Shown one piece after another: positions 46,752 to 57,881 of a stretch of 64,000 bases of DNA (its first letter is position 1; the number at the start of each line of letters is the position of its first letter). A program made the position numbers and the translations under genes. Source of the stretch: Adenophora triphylla var. japonica (lineage: Eukaryota > Streptophyta > Magnoliopsida > Asterales > Campanulaceae); NCBI GenBank assembly GCA_022495995.1, contig JAFEMH010000169.1, forward strand, positions 434,001 through 498,000. The letters run 5' to 3'. Under the pieces are notes generated by a model. It searched no databases. It saw only the letters and a list, made by a program, of their open reading frames with translations, and was not told the origin of the DNA.

Positions 46752-46983
46752 GTGCGACGTCGGGAATCGGAGCGGAGACGGCTCGAGTTTTGGCTAAGCG
46801 TGGTGCGAGGCTTGTTTTGCCGGCTCGAAATCTGAAAGTTGCCGAGGACGCTAAGGCGCGTATTTTGTCGGAGGTTCCGGATTCGGAGATTTTCGTTATG
46901 CCTCTCGATCTTAGCTCTCTCACTTCCGTTCGGAGTTTCGTTTCGGAATTCGAAGCTTTGGATTTGCCCTTGAATCTCCTCAT
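46752..46983 (+). pseudogene. TIC32-like short-chain dehydrogenase, one exon (MULE-borne)
   Basis: A 232-nt open segment between an AG acceptor (46750-46751) and a GTAAGC donor (46984). It encodes the start of an NAD(P)-binding Rossmann fold: GATSGIGAETARVLAKRGAR (the TGxxxGIG dinucleotide motif, whose first T-G would come from the previous exon), then MPLDLSSLTSVRSFVSEF and LPLNLL. The pattern matches plant TIC32/retinol-dehydrogenase-like SDRs. The preceding exon (MWPF-type start) and the following exons (NNAG, catalytic YxxxK) are absent, so no active enzyme can be made. It sits inside Mutator ends and is best read as a captured exon with its splice sites and part of the next intron. Confidence 0.8.
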
Positions 46984-47126
46984 GTAAGCTTTAGCTACTC
47001 CTCCATTCGATCTAATTAGGCAAATCAAATATATGTGTGTGTATAATAATGTATACAGGTATTGATTATTATCATTTTAATTTGAGTTTATTCTGTTATA
47101 AGATTAAATTGATTGGATTATTATAG

Positions 47127-48440
47127 ACAAGTGTAGTACTATTACTTATAGCAATACCAACTATTACTTAAACAAATGAGAAGTATTACTCAAAATGAAA
47201 ATAGTTCCTATAACTATTATTAGTTAAAAAAAATAACACTATTACTTCACAAGTGTAGTACTATTACTTATAGCAATATCAACTATTACTTAAACAAATG
47301 AGAGGTATTACTCAAAATGAAAACAGTTCCTAAAATTATTATTAGTTAAAAAAAAATAACACTATTACTTCACAAGTGTAGTACTATTACTTATAGCAAT
47401 ACCAACTATTACTTAAACAAATAAGAAGTATTACTCAAAATGAAAACAGTTCCTAAAACTATTATTAGTTAAAAAAAAAAAAAAACACTATTACTTCACA
47501 AGTGTAGTACTATTACTTATAGCAATACCAACTATTATTACTTAAACAAATGAGAAGTATTACTCAGAATGAAAACAGTTCCTAAAACTATTATTAATTA
47601 AAAAAAAAAAAACTATTACTTCACAAGTGTAGTACTATTACTTATAGCAATACCAACTATTACTTAAACAAATGAGAAGTATTACTCAAAATGAAAACAG
47701 TTCCTAAAACTATTATTAGTTAAAAAAAAATAACACTATTACTTCACAAGTGTAGTACTATTACTTATAGCAATACCAACTATTACTTAAACAAATAAGA
47801 AGTATTACTCAAAATGAAAACAGTTCCTAAAACTATTATTAGTTAAAAAAAAAAAAAAAACACTATTACTTCACAAGTGTAGTACTATTACTTATAGCAA
47901 TACCAACTATTACTTAAACAAATGAGAAGTATTACTCAGAATGAAAACAGTTTCTAAAACTATTATTAGTTAAAAAAAAAAAAAAAACACTATTACTTCA
48001 CAAGTGTAGTACTATTACTTATAGCAATACCAACTATTACTTAAACAAATGAGAAGTATTACTCAAAATGAAAACAGTTCCTAAAACTATTACTCCCTCC
48101 GTCCCGCTAATATCCGCACTAACACTGTTTGTGTGGAAATTAAGGAATATGATATTTTAATAAAATGTTGTGAGTGTAAAAGTAAAGTAGGAGAGAGAAT
48201 GAGTGGAGGGTGTAATAAATTATAATGGTGTTGTGAGTATTAAAATAATGTAGGAGAGAGAATGAGTGGGGTTGAGTGAATATTTTATTAATATAAAGTT
48301 TTCTTTTTGGGAGTGTGCGGATATTAGCGGGACGCCCAAAAAGGAAAGTGTGCGGATATTAGCGGGACGGAGGGAGTATTAGTTAAAAAAAAAATACTAT
48401 TACTTCACAAGTATAGTACTATTACTTATAACAATACCAA
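47127..48440. repeat. ~124-bp minisatellite, 8.5 copies
   Basis: Unit starts near 47127, 47248, 47371, 47497, 47622, 47745, 47872 and 47999; each has CAAGTGTAGTACTATTACTT, then CCAACTATTACTTAAACAAA and GAAAACAGTTCCTAAAACTA plus a poly-A. The period varies (121-127 bp) mainly through poly-A length. It begins in what would be the intron after the SDR exon and is split by a MITE at 48091-48378. Confidence 0.9.
48091..48378. mobile_element. Stowaway-type MITE inside the minisatellite
   Basis: TACTCCCTCCGTCCCGCTAA and its inverse TTAGCGGGACGGAGGGAGTA form ends of at least 20 bp; TA target. It interrupts the last minisatellite unit, so it is younger than the array. Confidence 0.92.
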
Positions 48441-48761
48441 CTAATAATCATTTAAAATTTTTAAATTATTATATATAAATATAAAATAATCATTTAAAAT
48501 TTTTAAATCTCATAAGTATATAATTAGATGTTTTGTACTATATTTGTATAGAAAATAAATTAAAATTTAAAATTTTAACGCAATTTTTGACACTGTTAAA
48601 CAAAACTTCCGAATCTGTCGAGTTACTGAGTTGGGAATTGTTGAGAGACAGTGAAGAAAGCCTGCAAATGGAATCTGTACTCTAAACTAAACATGGCAAT
48701 TCAGATGATCCCATCATCTCCTCTACCTCCTATTCTCTTTTAGCTTTGTAAATTAATCCCT

Positions 48762-48846
48762 TCTCTCTCTCTCTCTCTCTCTCTCTCCATCCCAACCACC
48801 CCAACTCACACTCTGCTCAAACACACACACACACACACACACACAC
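48762..48846. repeat. (CT)n and (CA)n microsatellites
   Basis: (CT)13 or so at 48762-48787 and (AC)13 or so at 48820-48846, 32 bp apart, in a 5'-UTR-like stretch within the Pack-MULE. The adjoining 48850-49235 shows no recognisable gene. Confidence 0.85.
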
Positions 48847-49272
48847 CGCAAGTTCCAAAAGCAAGAGTCTGACTTTAGGAGTGAGAGAGCCATTCGAAAT
48901 TTTGAGGGCTTGCGGTGGACTTTGGTATACCGAGAGAAGAGATCTAATAACAGCTCCTTACACATTATTAAGGGTATTCCAATCACTCTTATCCCTTGCC
49001 ACCACCGCGCCAATCTATCACCGTCGGCGAGACCATTATCCAATAGAAGTTCAGATTTCGCTCAGATCTGCTCCATATCGCCCGACGATGGTAAAGAGAT
49101 GCGACCATTGTTGTTGACTTGGAATGGTGCCGGAGAAGGGAGAAGGAAATGCCGGAGTTGTTTTGATAGGTTCCAGATCTGGAAGAGAGGGGCGGGGGTG
49201 GACTGAGAGTTTTGGAGAGAGATGGATGTTTATATATTTATATTACGGGCGATGGGTCGGGTGATGGGTGAT

Positions 49273-49346
49273 GGAGCGGGTTTCGGGTCGGAATGACCCG
49301 TCTCATGGATGAGACGGGTTTCCCTGTTCTCACGTAAGTTTTTGTC
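49273..49346 (-). repeat. right terminal inverted repeat of the Pack-MULE
   Basis: Partner of 45642-45715; ends GTTCTCACGTAAGTTTTTGTC-like and is followed by TACAAAAAA. Confidence 0.7.
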
Positions 49347-49717
49347 TACAAAAAATGATTAAAAATTTTTTTTTAATAAAATATTTTACGCCCTTTCGAA
49401 AAATATTTTTTTTTACCAAACATCCGAAAACATTTTATACCCTTTCTTCGTAAAACATTTTACGCCTTACCTCCGTAAAACATTTTACAGGAAAATATTT
49501 TACAGGAAAACATTTTCCGAAAAACGTTTTCCAAAAATGTTTTACGTCGAAACAAACGGAGCCTGGTCTCATGGACATTTAAGGTCTAAGCCCGCTGACG
49601 GTCCGTAAAGACCGCAACTTATGACCAGTAAAGCCCAAGTCAACCGACCCGAGGGTTAGCCTGTCTTTTAAAGGGTTCACTCTAACACACATGGACCAGA
49701 CTTTTCTCTTTTGGGAT

Positions 49718-49889
49718 TAGGGTTGTAAACTAATGAAATCTTTTTTTTTATTTGATTCGGTAATTGAATTCGATATTTGGTATTTGTATTCGAAAAATTC
49801 GAATTCAAATTTTATTTTTGATTAAATAAGTATTCGAATTCGAATAATATCTCACGATATTCTATTCGAGTATTCGCAAATATTATTCA

Positions 49890-49948
<59 letters not shown>

Positions 49949-50313
49949 TCTAATTCTAATTACTTATTTTCCATGCTAATGGAAGTGGCTGAGGCGCCAG
50001 CCTTAGAAACTCCCAGGCAGCCGCATCAATGGGCAAGGGCCGAGGTTCTGCCGGCTAGGCCCCAGCCTCGGATGGATCTAGGTGCCCGCCTCACCTTGGC
50101 TGCACACGGGACAAGCTTCTTGCCGTGAGGTGCCAACCTTGCTTCCTTCCATACGGCCGCCTTACCGGTCTGTGGTGGTTTGCAAATCGAATACTCGAAT
50201 TGAATCGAATAATTTGAATATCAATTTCGAATCGAATATGAATCAATTTTTATATTCGAATACAAATACAAATACGAATATTCGAATTCGGTTCGATTCG
50301 TTTACAACCCCAA
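49718..50313. mobile_element. hAT-like MITE with ATTCGAA-rich interior
   Basis: TAGGGTTGTAAAC at the left and GTTTACAACCCCA at the right; flanks TTTGGGAT and TGTGGGAT agree at 7 of 8 positions, so hAT-type. The interior is rich in TATTCGAATTCGAAT-like repeats and includes an (AT)n tract at 49894-49943. Confidence 0.75.
49976..50175. other. GC-rich block inside the hAT MITE
   Basis: About 200 bp of GC-rich sequence, very unlike the AT-rich MITE around it, and interrupting the pattern of ATTCGAA repeats. It may be a captured or inserted fragment. I recognise no gene in it. Confidence 0.4.
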
Positions 50314-50433
50314 TGTGGGATGGACGACCCGTTTGGAATTTTTATTATTTAAAAAATATCCTAAAATAATTAAACTTTATTATTTACATAGCTAAAATAA
50401 TTCTAAAACGGAAAAAAATACTTAGTTTATTAT

Positions 50434-51418
50434 TGTAGCGTTCGATTTTTATGAATCAACAAAGTCGCCACTTATTATTTATTTAGAAAAACATTTTGAT
50501 GTTTTAAAGAGATTTGAGGGTTCGGGGGTTAAGTTATGAAATGGGAAGGTCGATGAGCACCCATTCCACCCAATCCGAAGATCGGTCTTGCCAATTGAGT
50601 ATTATCAATCTTTTCAATAAATAAGAACAAGAAAATCCTAATCAATTTCTTGATTAGGAATGTCGGATTGTATGCTTCGAGATCACCTCCATGGATTTAA
50701 GGAACTCTATGCTAATCATTTTGATAGGATTACACTACTCTAAAAGTCAATAGAGAGGTTGAGAAGAAGAATAAAAGTATAGGAGTTACCTAGGGTTTAA
50801 GGAGTATTTGATTTAGAACGTGGTTCTAAGGTGTCTCCTCGGTCGAGAAATGATTTTGGCAGAGCTTCGCCTTGATGTTAGGCTTGAGCCTTGATGTTCG
50901 TCAATCAACGTGGTTGATAGGCAAATTTAGGAGTTGTTTGTGAGTGATTTTGAAGGAATCTTTCAGGGAGAGAAACCAACAAATGTGTGTGTTATGTGTT
51001 TTCGATCGTGGATCGGGGACCTCTGAAATACTGAAAGCATCAAAGTATTTATAGGGGTTTAAGAGGTAAAGGTGGAGAGGGAAACCACCCTAGGAAGGTT
51101 CTGGAACTCAATTATCATTGGATGACCGGATTGATAAGGTTTATCAAGAAAAGAGATTGAAACGGAGAAGGAAAGTGATTCTGCACATCCTGCAGAGGGG
51201 TTGTCTCGCGCGAGACACGTATGTCCCGTGCGAGACAACTAGTCGGTTGACTATTTTGTCCTCTTCAGTTATTCCGTTAGTCAGTTAGGTCCAAAACTAA
51301 CGAGGTTAGTTAGAAACTTAACGAAACATGACGAAACTGATATGCTTTGATCAAAACATAAAAGCGAGATGAAGAGTAGTGTAATCATGAATTATTGGTT
51401 CAGAATGGGGTGTCTACA
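50434..51418 (-). mobile_element. solo LTR (985 bp)
   Basis: TGTAG...CTACA ends with 5-bp duplication ATTAT at 50429-50433 and 51419-51423. On the minus strand, a TATAAATA box (51046-51053) lies about 150 bp downstream of the palindrome pair at 51203-51216 (GTCTCGCGCGAGAC) and 51223-51236. No interior remains, so it arose by LTR-LTR recombination. Confidence 0.85.
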
Positions 51419-51469
51419 ATTATAAAAATTATATTAATTTAGCTAAATTATTTCAAAAAAGTAAAAAAC

Positions 51470-51881
51470 TAATCCTTCCGTCCCACTTCAAATGGACCAT
51501 GGCATCTTTGCACGCTTTTTAAAATTATTTTTTTAAATGAGTAAAGAATTGAAAGTGGGTAGAATATTAGAGGAGAGATAATGTAAAAGTTAAAAATATT
51601 TAATATGTGAGAGAATGAGTGAAAGAAATAGTAAGTTAATGAATGGATTTTTTGTAGGAGAGAGAATGAGTGGGAGGAATAGTAAATTAATGATTGATTT
51701 TTTTGTAAATATGTTAAAATTATTAGGGTACAATGAATTATTTTTTTGGTAAATATATAAACATTATGAGGGTATAAATATCCGAAACGCTATTCACTTT
51801 TTTCCATATATGAAATGGTCCATTCGAAGTGAGACGTCCCAAAAAGAAAAGAGACTCATTTGAAGTAGGACGGAGGGAGTA
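51470..51881. mobile_element. Stowaway-type MITE, diverged
   Basis: Left end TAATCCTTCCGTCCCACTTC (two changes from the family end), right end GGACGGAGGGAGTA. About 410 bp with GAGAGAATGAGTGG repeats. Confidence 0.75.
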
Positions 51882-51897
51882 TTATTTACGCTATTCA

Positions 51898-52110
51898 CTC
51901 CCCACACTGGGCTTGCAACCTCAGTGTGGGGAGTTCAACTACCGCGTTGTAGGAGGGCTCCCTTGGGGTCAGGAGTATAAGGGGTGCTGCCACCCTGGCT
52001 GTCTCGGGCATATCCCGCGATTTACCTCCCCCAACACTCTGAGGGGCCAGAGCCTAGGGGTCCAGGAATTGTTCGGCGTAAGTTGGGAACCTGGGTATAA
52101 AAAAAAAAAA
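51898..52110 (+). repeat. SINE-like sequence with leading hairpin
   Basis: Starts with a perfect 12-bp hairpin (CTCCCCACACTG / CAGTGTGGGGAG, 51898-51933), then a GC-rich body with GCGATTTACCTCCCCC and a terminal GGGAACCTGGGTAT followed by an A-run (from about 52100). The body resembles the 3' parts of plant SINEs, but I could not identify A and B boxes or a target duplication. Confidence 0.4.
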
Positions 52111-52963
52111 TTAAATTATAAGACTAATTCCTTTAGTATTTTCATAAATTAGTTCATTAAATATAAACCCTAAAAAAAATAAAAAATTCAAGCCTTTTAT
52201 GAAAATTTTTAAGGACTAAACCCCTTTTTTGTCTGTGGGCCATTTGGCCCGATCGAAACTGGTCGGGCTTTGTCCAGTGTCGCACGGGGATGTCAGACCC
52301 GTGACCCCGTATGGACCACAAGAAATGGGATGTGTGAGACTGATTTGTTGTTCAATGTTATTAGTTTGTTTCGGTTTAGCACCAAGCATGGTTAAGAGTT
52401 CAGATTGTGCTTCAAACCAAGATTCAGATATAATTAAGACTACGCATACCGCAATTCAAACAAATTTGCTTAAGATTTTGAATATTCATGTAAGAAGGAC
52501 GAGGGATGTCAAGGGCAGAACGTGGGATGGCGGAAGAAAAGTCAAAGAAAAAGACTAAAGGAGGGAATACGGAGGATCGAATAAGTGAGAGGTCGAAGGA
52601 AGAAAACGCTCTCGAAGGAAGAAAACGCACGATCAATATCGATTGTGATGTGTAATTGGTTCACTATGTGTTGCAAAATGAGGCTTAGGTCTAACCTAGT
52701 GCAATGTAGTATAGATTATTTATTTTTATGGTGGATTTTACTCGAGTGCAAGTATATAGTTGATATATATGGTACGATGGTTCAATGTACCAGTTTGATT
52801 TGACGGATAGATTACGTGCGTTTAGTATTTTATTTGAACATGTCAAAGCACAAACCAATCCATTCGTACTATATATTATGTCTATCCCATCCTGCTCTTC
52901 CCAAGTAAGAAGGTAGCAAAGCCCTTCTTTCACTCACATCTGGTACCGTGTAGGAGCACAACT
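52111..52963. other. unassigned DNA left of the copia array
   Basis: No recognisable gene. It includes two copies of GAAGGAAGAAAACGC near 52596 and 52615, and ends with 52909-52958, which is repeated to the right of the array at 63671-63720. Confidence 0.35.
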
Positions 52964-53812
52964 TGTTGGAAATGGATAACAGAAAGTTAGGTTTAACTTA
53001 ACGTTGATCTAGTTTCTAACGGAAGTTCGTTATGTGTTAACGGAACTAGTTACAAAATTGTATTCTACATTTGTTGTAGATTACTAAAATCATTGAATAT
53101 CTCAAAACCATTTAGGGTGAATGAGAATTAATGACAATAGTCTTTTGTAACTTAACAAGAAGTTAGTTAAAAGGTCAATTTGATCGTGTAGATCAAATTG
53201 GGTTTGAACAATGTTTTTGGGTGATGAGTTTTGGCTCAAGGCCCAGATCGAACGCAGTGGGGACTCACGAGGAGCACGAGTGGGTTTCTGATGACCATTT
53301 GCTCAAATCTGATTAGAACTAGTGGAATGCTTGGGAACTAGTCGTGGGCACGACTCGTGCCAATTAGCACGACTCGTGCCCTACACAGCTGTTCGAAAGT
53401 TTGCACCTTTTCAAGGGAAAAGGCCTGACAAAACCTTTGACTCTCCTTATATACTTCCCCCTCCGAATTTCAATTGACATATCTTGTATTTCTACCCTTC
53501 CTACCCTCTAGTGAGATAGAAAAACATACCCAAATCATTGGCATCTTGTTGCATCAAATCTTTCAAAGTCAAAGTTCTAAATAGTGATTAGTTCGTAGAG
53601 TTACCAATTTGGAGTGCTCATTGGTGATTATAAGTCGTTTTATCTCACGAGAAGTTTGCCATTTAAACCGTAAGCACCTGTGCGGGGCAAATACTTCTTA
53701 CGGAAATTGTGCTACACAAGACTCGACTTCCTAAATTGTTCTTCCCAATTTCCGTTAGTTTTTCTGTCAAGTTTTCCGTTAAGTTTTGAAGAAGCCACAT
53801 AAAAATCCAACA
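52964..53812 (+). repeat. copia B LTR 1
   Basis: TGTTGGAAATGG to TCCAACA. The palindrome GCACGACTCGTGC occurs at 53348 and 53367 (19 bp apart), about 70 bp 5' of a TATATAC box (53449). Confidence 0.88.
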
Positions 53813-53851
53813 ATCGTAAGAAGTATTTTACGCTTCTTCAAGATCTTCAAG

Positions 53852-54533
53852 ATGGCAAATGAGAAAGACGTCTCCTCCTCCAGTCAAGGGAATGTTACGC
53901 CTCCTTCTCGAGGTGACGCTACGTTCCAAAAAATGCTACACCGTCTCACCCGGTTCATGGTAAGAAACCTCCTTCACACACGTCTGACCTCGAGGGTTGC
54001 ACCTCTTAATGCTCTCCATCCGTCTCATGTATTCGTACATGCGGAAAGACCGGAGTATTCTTACCGGGATGAACTTTAAGAAGTGGCAACAGAAAATGTT
54101 GGTCTATTTGACAACATTAAAATTGGTGCATTTTCTTTGGGAATATCCACCATTGATATACGACGAGGATGAATCCAAAGCAAAGAATGACTTGGATACA
54201 TGGAATCACAGCGATTTCTTGTGTCGCAATTATATTCTTAATGGCTTGGATTATGCACAATACAAGGTATGTTGTGGCATAAAGACCGCGAGAGAACTTT
54301 GGGATTTTCTCGAGATGCACAATACTATGTGTATTGTGACTAAAAGACCGCAAGTGAACTTGGCGGAAAGAAGTACCGGAAACAAGAGAAAGAACAGGGA
54401 AAGTGAAGAGGACCGCGAAGGTTAAAGGTGGTTGTTTTAATTGTGGCAAACCGGGCATATGGCTAGGGAATGTCGACATCCTAGAATCAACAACCAAGGT
54501 GGAAACCCTCTTCAAGCCAATGTGAATGAAGAT
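53852..54533 (+). pseudogene. copia gag remnant, interior 1
   Basis: Starts at the ATG at 53852 (MANEKDVSSSSQ). Contains the copia gag core (MNFKKWQQKMLVYLTTLKLV and NDLDTWNHSDFLCRNYIL) and a CFNCGKPG zinc-knuckle start that loses frame before its H and last C. Frame breaks near 54060 and 54420. The same region in interior 2 is open for longer. Would form the capsid. Confidence 0.8.
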
Positions 54534-56100
54534 GGAAATGTTCCATTGAACTTGAGCAACTTAGTCTATCGGGATAAGTTTGAAGACCAAATGTGGTTAT
54601 TGTGTTAGTAAAGGGTACCTTGTAGAAGGACTCCTTAACTTGAATTGTAATTGTTCTATCCGCCTAAGTGCGAAGAATAAAATTTCAAATTTTATTTACT
54701 TGGTTTGAAGTGTTCCAATTATTTGGCGTGTTCAATTAGGTCGTGTAAATTTAAATTCACTAAGTCGACGAGTTAATTTAAAATTACTACCTAAGATGAA
54801 GTTTGATTCGCAAATCAATTGTGATTTCTTTTGTAGAAATCGGTTCAAACCGAGAGATAGTAAAATGATTGCATTTGATAATGCAAAAGTTCATCTTTTG
54901 GAAAAGTAAGAGTAAAACCTTAAAGTTTTAAAGTAAACAATAAGGTTTGTGATTCATCTTAATTAAAAAATTAAGAATTTCGTAGTGATAGAGATGGTTA
55001 GTATGTAGTACCGTTTGAAAAATAATTGTTGGGACGGCGACACTTATTTATCAAACGAATGCTTCTTACACACTCAAATCAATTGAATCACGAGAAAAAG
55101 GAAAGATAGAACTTTTAAGGAGATGGTGAACTCCTTATTGATAAGTTCCGTCTTATGTGGGTATACCTAGCATAGGTAGAAATATCTAAACCTAAAGAGG
55201 TTAAGATAGGACCCAAAAACCATGGATTACGTTTCCATTGGCAATGCGGTATTCTTGAAACAAGGAAAATGGTTGAAGAGACCTCACTTAAAAACATAGT
55301 TATGACTATGTCGTCGGTTCATCTCAAGAAGATGAAATACATTGTAGATAACATGGTTATTACAATTAAATGACTCCACATAAAAAGAAAATATTAAATA
55401 TGAATTAGGACATTCATAAAATATTTGATATGTGGAGGTACACCTCAAGTGTGGGGGTACAAGCGAAATACATAAGTTCTATTGATATGAACTTCTAAGT
55501 ATTAACGAAGCTGTTAAAATGTTACTTGATTAAAAGAATGGATCATCATATATTTGGAAGATTATTTGATGATAAAAACTCCTAACGAATTTGAAGTGTT
55601 CATAAGATGTTTTATAAATACCTAAAGCTGGCCAGGGGGTATTTGGCTAAAGTAGAAATACTTAAGCAAGATACGTTATATTCTTTAAAGAATATACTTC
55701 CTTGAAATGATAGGAAATGTATAAATTTTAATAAGAAAATTTATAAAAGCTGTAAGTGGTATACGAGTTGAAGGACAAATTCATCCTACTCTATTAGGAA
55801 GATGGTTGATCTTCCTTATGCGGGAACCCGTTGGGTTGCAAAAACTAGATGTACCAAGGATGAAACTTTTAAAATGTTAGACTCTTAAATTCAATAAGAA
55901 GAATTTTCAAGAGGTCTAGTCTAAAGAGTGGAAAGTACTTTTCTTGATAAAAGGATCTTGAAAGATAGTCTCTACGAGACAAATAGAATCAAGGAATGCG
56001 GTATTCTTTGAAAAATATCTTTCTGCTAAGGACGGGAAATAAGGTAAATTCTCAAAAAAGAGAACATATGAATCTACAAACGGTCCATCTCAAGTAGAAG

Positions 56101-56760
56101 ATGAAGGACCTAGGCGTAGCAAAAGGGCAAGAGTGGAAAAGTCTTTTGATCACGATTTTCTATCATTTATGTTGGAAAACGAATCGGCAAGCTGTTAAGG
56201 AAGCGTTATACGAGTGGGATAGTTCGTTACGGAAAGAGGCTATTAACGGTGAGATAAAATTCATAGTGCTTAATAATACTTGAGAATTGGTAGATCTCCT
56301 CCAAGTTGCAAACCATTAGGTTGCAATTGGATTCTTAAAAGAAAGTATAAATCTTATGGATGCGTTTGATAAGTATAAAGCCTGGATAGTTGTCGAAAAG
56401 GAAATGATGATTTATGCAAGATTATCCCATTAACACAACGGGCGTTCTATGTCGCACAACCGTGTTGGATCTACTTGTGTATTCATATGGACTAAAACAA
56501 GCAACTAAACGGTGGCATGAGAAGTTCGATAGAACTATGTTATCAAATGGATTCAAGATTAATGAATGTGACAAATGTGTCTACGTTAAAGAAACATCTG
56601 AATCATTTGATACCAAAGAAATGTTAAAGGAGAACTTTGACATGAAAGATATGGGATTAGCCGATGTCATATTAGAAATAAAGATTTCTATAACATCAGA
56701 AGGAATCGTCCTATCACAATTCCATTATCTTAAAAAGAAAGTACTTCGAAAGTTCAAATA
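56101..56760 (+). pseudogene. copia RT remnant, interior 1 (no YVDD)
   Basis: Fragments of reverse transcriptase: KEALYEWDSSLRKEAINGEI (56101-56280), then YGLKQATKRWHEKFDRTMLS, NECDKCVYVKE and DTKEMLKENFDMKDMGLADV (56414-56760). The catalytic YVDD segment, which should lie between CVYVK and TKEML, is deleted. Protease and integrase between gag and RT cannot be recognised. Confidence 0.75.
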
Positions 56761-57881
56761 GATTCTTGAGAGGTATTCTCTGTAAAGTATATTCTGAAAA
56801 GTAGACTCTAAGGAGGTCAAACCACTTAGAGATTTGGGAAATCGAAGCGGTACGAGAGATAATAACCACTTGAAGAAAGCGGCCGATAGAAGAATTTGAT
56901 CACTCGAAGGGTGATCATTCTAGATAGACTAAAGGTCTAATTGTAATTGTAATCAATCACCGGAATAGTATAATCATAGTACTTGGTGTACTTAAAGATA
57001 TACTTATGATTAAAGATTACAATTCCTATGTAAGTTGAATGGTCTTGGAAGATATTCCTTCGTGGAATAAGCTTGTGTCTACATGACCTAAGGCATTGTG
57101 ACGACAATGAAAAATAGGAAAAGGTGTAGAACGTCATGGTAAGTCTAGACATAATGGTCTTAGACACACTACCATAGTACAATTGATCTCAATATGCGGC
57201 TTGTCACAACTAGCCATGTGAAGTCAAAATCGGATCCGTCTACCTGAGGGTAGTAATAGAGATCAAGCTGTATAAACTATTAAGGGAATGGGTTTAAAAC
57301 CCACAAAAAGAACTTATAGTGGACACTCGACCTTGAGAAATGGAGATCCCAGGCCCTTGGTTCAATGAGACAACCAAGTTATAAGTTCTAGTAGAGTTAC
57401 TTGAAAACAACAACTCGGTTTATTAACCTAGAGATGTTGAATACTCATTCCCGGAACATCCAAGTACTAGCACATGCGGCGGTGGTAAGGATAAGTTGAG
57501 AAAACTTTTAATGATTTCTATACCTTCGGGTGGAGTAGTGCATGATACTCCTTATAGTGAGAATCACCTATATAAAGCTAGAGGTAATTAGGCCGCCTCT
57601 AAATGAACGCTTATGAATGAGATACGATCCAGGGCTGAAATGGACAAAACCGTGAGAATGAAAAACTATTAGAGCTATTATTATGTGAGTATTATTGTCT
57701 TGGTATACAACCTACGATCATTTGGTTCAAAGCGACTCGCTACGAATGGCTAGTATATCCGATAATATTTCACTAGGGAAGATTCAAGGCCACAAGCTAT
57801 CTATCCCGATGTAATAATAGTTAAATCGCGAACTTTGGACGAAATTGCATACATGCATTAATTGTCATTCATGTAGGGGAT

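Larger units (their letters stand above)
45642..49346 (+). mobile_element. Pack-MULE (Mutator-like) carrying an SDR exon
   Basis: Bounded by a 9-bp target duplication TACAAAAAA (45633-45641 and 49347-49355), the length expected for Mutator-like elements. About 74-bp inverted ends share TGAGAAC, then at the same offset CCGTCTCAT and ATGAGACGGGTC, then GACCCGAA. No transposase is encoded. The 3.7 kb interior includes one exon of a short-chain dehydrogenase, a nested hAT MITE, a minisatellite and two microsatellites. The empty site rebuilds a continuous foldback arm. Confidence 0.8.
41865..49563. mobile_element. foldback/TIR element interrupted by two large insertions
   Basis: Starts GGCTCTGTTTGTTTCG and ends with its inverse CGAAACAAACGGAGCC. 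The outer ~39 bp pair with two mismatches and one gap, and further inside both arms carry repeated GTAAAACATTTT motifs. Without the solo LTR (42709-45551) and the Pack-MULE (45642-49346) it would be about 1.1 kb with C-rich and G-rich minisatellite arms, much like the foldback at 3768-4717. No target duplication is visible. Confidence 0.75.

Noticed and set aside
52229..52558. 109-codon ORF left of the copia array
   Set aside because: No recognisable motif, no splice context, and it lies in unassigned repeat-like DNA.
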